A DNA stretch of 40,309 nt, taken from contig CP070763.1 in the NCBI GenBank assembly GCA_020349025.1, positions 3,201,572 to 3,241,880 of the forward strand, given 5' to 3'. The notes beneath the pieces are model-generated. The model was not told where the DNA came from, made no database searches, and saw only the letters and a list, made by a program, of their open reading frames with translations. Of the stretch, positions 38,604-40,309 are shown piece after piece (position 1 is the stretch's first letter; each line of letters begins with the position of its first letter). A program made the translations under genes and the position numbers. Source of the stretch: Candidatus Latescibacterota bacterium (GTDB lineage: Bacteria > Krumholzibacteriota > Krumholzibacteriia > G020349025).

Positions 38604-38751
38604 GGAGACCTCGGAGAACTTCGCGCTGCGGGTTTCGGGTTGGACCGCGGAGCCGCGACCGGTGAATGCGCGAGGCTCGCTCGAAGCGCGCCGCAGGCCC
38701 GGAGAGCCACGGCGGAACCCGCCTCCTGTACGGACACGATCCCCGGCACCG

Positions 38752-38781
38752 ACACTAGGAAATGGCGCGCCGCCAAGTCAA
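38752..38781 (-). promoter_or_regulatory. Candidate promoter of sigma54 activator gene
   Basis: TTGACT (38781-38776), 18 bp, TAGTGT (38757-38752). The -35 contains the TGA stop of the FlhF-like gene, the same layout as the purN promoter. The leader to ATG 38603 would be about 140 bases. Confidence 0.4.
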
Positions 38782-39791
38782 CGCGGCGTGCGCGGGAACG
38801 CCTCGAGCACCGTGCGTGCGTCGAACGCAACGAGCGCGGCGTCGGCAGCCGGGTTGACGAGCGAGAGACGCCGTGGAGTGTGCAGCTGCAGCGACAGGAG
38901 CGCGCCCGGACCGGGCGCCAGGTCGAGGTGCGAAAGTGCCAGGAAGTCGACCCCCATCGCGTTCGCGAGTGCCAGCTCACGCTCCCGGAAGGCGCGCGCA
39001 TGATGGAGGCAGAGGCAGTAGTGCAAAACGGTGCGCGGGTGCTGCAGGAGTGGCAGACGTCGCAGGCGCCTCGCCATCGACGCATCGCTCATGACGCACG
39101 GGGTGTCGATCAGGAGAACGTCGCAGAGCGCAAAACGGTCGAGTGCGCGTTCCAGCTCGCGCTCATCGGCCGCGCTCTCGACCGCAAGCGGAATCGCCGC
39201 CGCCGCCGCGGCCAACGAGGCCTGCTGGGCGGGTCGCGTCGCCAGGAGCGAGATGATGCCGACGCGTCGTCGGGCCGCACGCAGGCGCGACGCGGCTTTC
39301 AGGGTCAGGGTCGTCTTCCCAGACCCGGCCGCGCCGAGGAAGACGTGCGCGCCGCGCAGCTCGTCCCAGCGCCGCGGGGGCCAGATGTCGACCAGGGATT
39401 CGAGATGCAGCTGGGCCATGCGCTGCGAGCGCCACACCCGGGAGGGTGTGGCGCGACGGAAGGCACGCTGCAAAAGCTCCAGCTCCTCTTCGGGCAGACC
39501 CGTCAACAGCGGCGAGCCCGCGAGCGGATAGCGCCGCGTCCACAGCCGCGCGGTCGTTCGACGCTCGATCGCACGCAAACGGCCGCCGATTCCGGCGGCC
39601 CAGTGGCGCCAGGGGCGTGCCGAGCGTCGCCGGCGCGGCGTGGGCTCGGGGCTCGACTGCTCCGGGTCCAGGAGCCAGCCCGGCTCGAGGCGTGGGTCGC
39701 CGAGTGTGGTTCGCATGAAGGGATCAGCACGCCAGGCCGTGGCGGGCACAGTCTCCACCCCGTCGTCTCGTCGTGCAGAACGGGCTGCCAT
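38778..39791 (-). CDS. Degenerate FlhF-like SRP-family GTPase
   Basis: 337 residues. The C-terminal half resembles the FlhF/SRP GTPase core: P-loop GAAGSGKTT at 153-161, an FLxAAxRLR helix, LLIDTPCVMSD where DTPG is expected (C232), and LALSHLDLAPGPGALLSL where FlhF has LTKLDETASLG. The substrate-side loop DTYR is replaced by ATRPAQQ. So the P-loop is intact but the guanine-specificity (TKxD) and DTxR motifs are changed: it may bind nucleotide weakly or not hydrolyse GTP. The N-terminal 100 residues are Arg-rich. Start ATG 39791 has GGAGG just upstream and lies 14 bp after the activator gene stop. Confidence 0.7.
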   Translation of the reverse strand: MAARSARRDDGVETVPATAWRADPFMRTTLGDPRLEPGWLLDPEQSSPEPTPRRRRSARPWRHWAAGIGGRLRAIERRTTARLWTRRYPLAGSPLLTGLPEEELELLQRAFRRATPSRVWRSQRMAQLHLESLVDIWPPRRWDELRGAHVFLGAAGSGKTTLTLKAASRLRAARRRVGIISLLATRPAQQASLAAAAAAIPLAVESAADERELERALDRFALCDVLLIDTPCVMSDASMARRLRRLPLLQHPRTVLHYCLCLHHARAFRERELALANAMGVDFLALSHLDLAPGPGALLSLQLHTPRRLSLVNPAADAALVAFDARTVLEAFPRTPR

Positions 39792-39805
39792 GTTCCTCCG
39801 CACGA

Positions 39806-40309
39806 TCAAGCACGCGCCGCGGCGTCGAGGATCCCTTCGACGTCGATTCCGAGAGCTCGATACTCGTTCAGCTTGTTGCGCAGCGTGCGCACGCTGATGC
39901 CCAACCGTCGTGCTGCCTCGGTACGGTTGGCGCGCGTTTGCCGCAGCGTGCGCAGGATGAGCTCGCGCTCCATGCCGCTGACCGTGGTGTCCTGAGGCTC
40001 GCGGCTGCTGGCGCGCGCGTCGATCTCGAGGTCGAGGAAGAAATCGCGCGGCTCGAGGCTGTCGCCGACGCGTTTCAGAACCACGGCGCGCTCGCAGACG
40101 TTCTGCAGCTGACGCACGTTGCCCGACCACGGCCTGCGCATCAGCACCTCCATCGCCTGGGAGCTGACCTGCAGATTGGCGCGGTTGTTCTCTTCACAGA
40201 ATCGCTGCACGAACCAGCGCACGAGATGGGGAATGTCCTCGAGCCTCTCGCGCAACGGTGCGATCTCGATCGGAACGACGTTGAGACGGTAGAAGAGGTC
40301 CTCGCGGAA
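39806..40309 (-). CDS. Sigma54-dependent activator, C-terminal part
   Basis: About 167 residues are visible; the gene runs off the right edge. It starts with FREDLFYRLNVVPIEIAPLRERLEDI (end of the AAA+ domain), followed by WSGNVRQLQNVCERAVVL and a Fis-like helix-turn-helix (RTEAARRLGISVRTLRNKLNEY). The HTH resembles that of FlbD-type flagellar regulators (recollection, not checked). It ends TGA at 39806, 14 bp before the FlhF-like gene, so both are probably co-transcribed. Confidence 0.9.
   Translation of the reverse strand, partial: FREDLFYRLNVVPIEIAPLRERLEDIPHLVRWFVQRFCEENNRANLQVSSQAMEVLMRRPWSGNVRQLQNVCERAVVLKRVGDSLEPRDFFLDLEIDARASSREPQDTTVSGMERELILRTLRQTRANRTEAARRLGISVRTLRNKLNEYRALGIDVEGILDAAARA

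Overview
The window is compact, very GC-rich bacterial chromosome. Nearly every gene lies on the minus strand; the one clear exception is a LysM lytic transglycosylase at 30368-32239 (+). Lipoproteins, two murein transglycosylases, a PorV/UPF0164-type outer-membrane protein and a TolB-type metallopeptidase point to a diderm (Gram-negative-type) cell. An M6 protease ending in a FlgD/T9SS-like module, a small secreted protein with dockerin-like repeats, and a SecA with a Cys-rich insertion fit an FCB-group or neighbouring candidate phylum (Eisenbacteria-like would be my first guess; inference only). No rRNA, tRNA, CRISPR, IS element or prophage is visible. No gene-free stretch exceeds 300 bases.

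Reading the minus strand from right to left: (1) 40309-37155 holds the C-terminal part of a sigma54 activator, a degenerate FlhF-like SRP GTPase and a second sigma54 activator with a receiver-like N-terminus lacking an obvious phospho-Asp; this looks like the edge of a flagellar or pilus regulatory cluster. (2) 36931-33311 holds a PorV-like protein and then two tandem GlgC-type nucleotidyltransferases that overlap by ATGA. (3) 33131-32457 is a secreted dockerin-like protein with its own extended -10 promoter, convergent with the plus-strand transglycosylase; a 143-bp inverted-repeat element lies between them. (4) 30210-26223 is a GGDEF diguanylate cyclase overlapping comEC. (5) 26119-23038 is a purN-purC-purH operon with a good sigma70 promoter. 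(6) 22885-12550 is a seven-gene envelope/scaffold cluster: M6 protease, Slt, NHL-repeat protein, polyprenol/diacylglycerol kinase-like protein, two TPR proteins, and a membrane-anchored PQQ beta-propeller. (7) secA stands alone with its own promoter and terminator. (8) 9046-1 is a long operon: topA-xerC-hslV-hslU-lipoprotein-dapA-dapB-peptidase.

Gene order in (8) resembles the Firmicutes topA-(trmFO)-xerC-hslVU arrangement, without trmFO and with lysine/peptidoglycan precursor genes added. Junctions are tight, and seven of them are 4-bp ATGA or GTGA overlaps. The lipoprotein in this operon is cut by an in-frame TAG exactly where homologues would continue, and the coding frame stays open for another 198 codons.

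I found no complete new defence or mobile system. The best candidates for undescribed biology are the M6-to-PQQ cluster, the GlgC pair in which one partner has altered active-site arginines, the degenerate FlhF between two sigma54 activators, and the GGDEF-comEC overlap.
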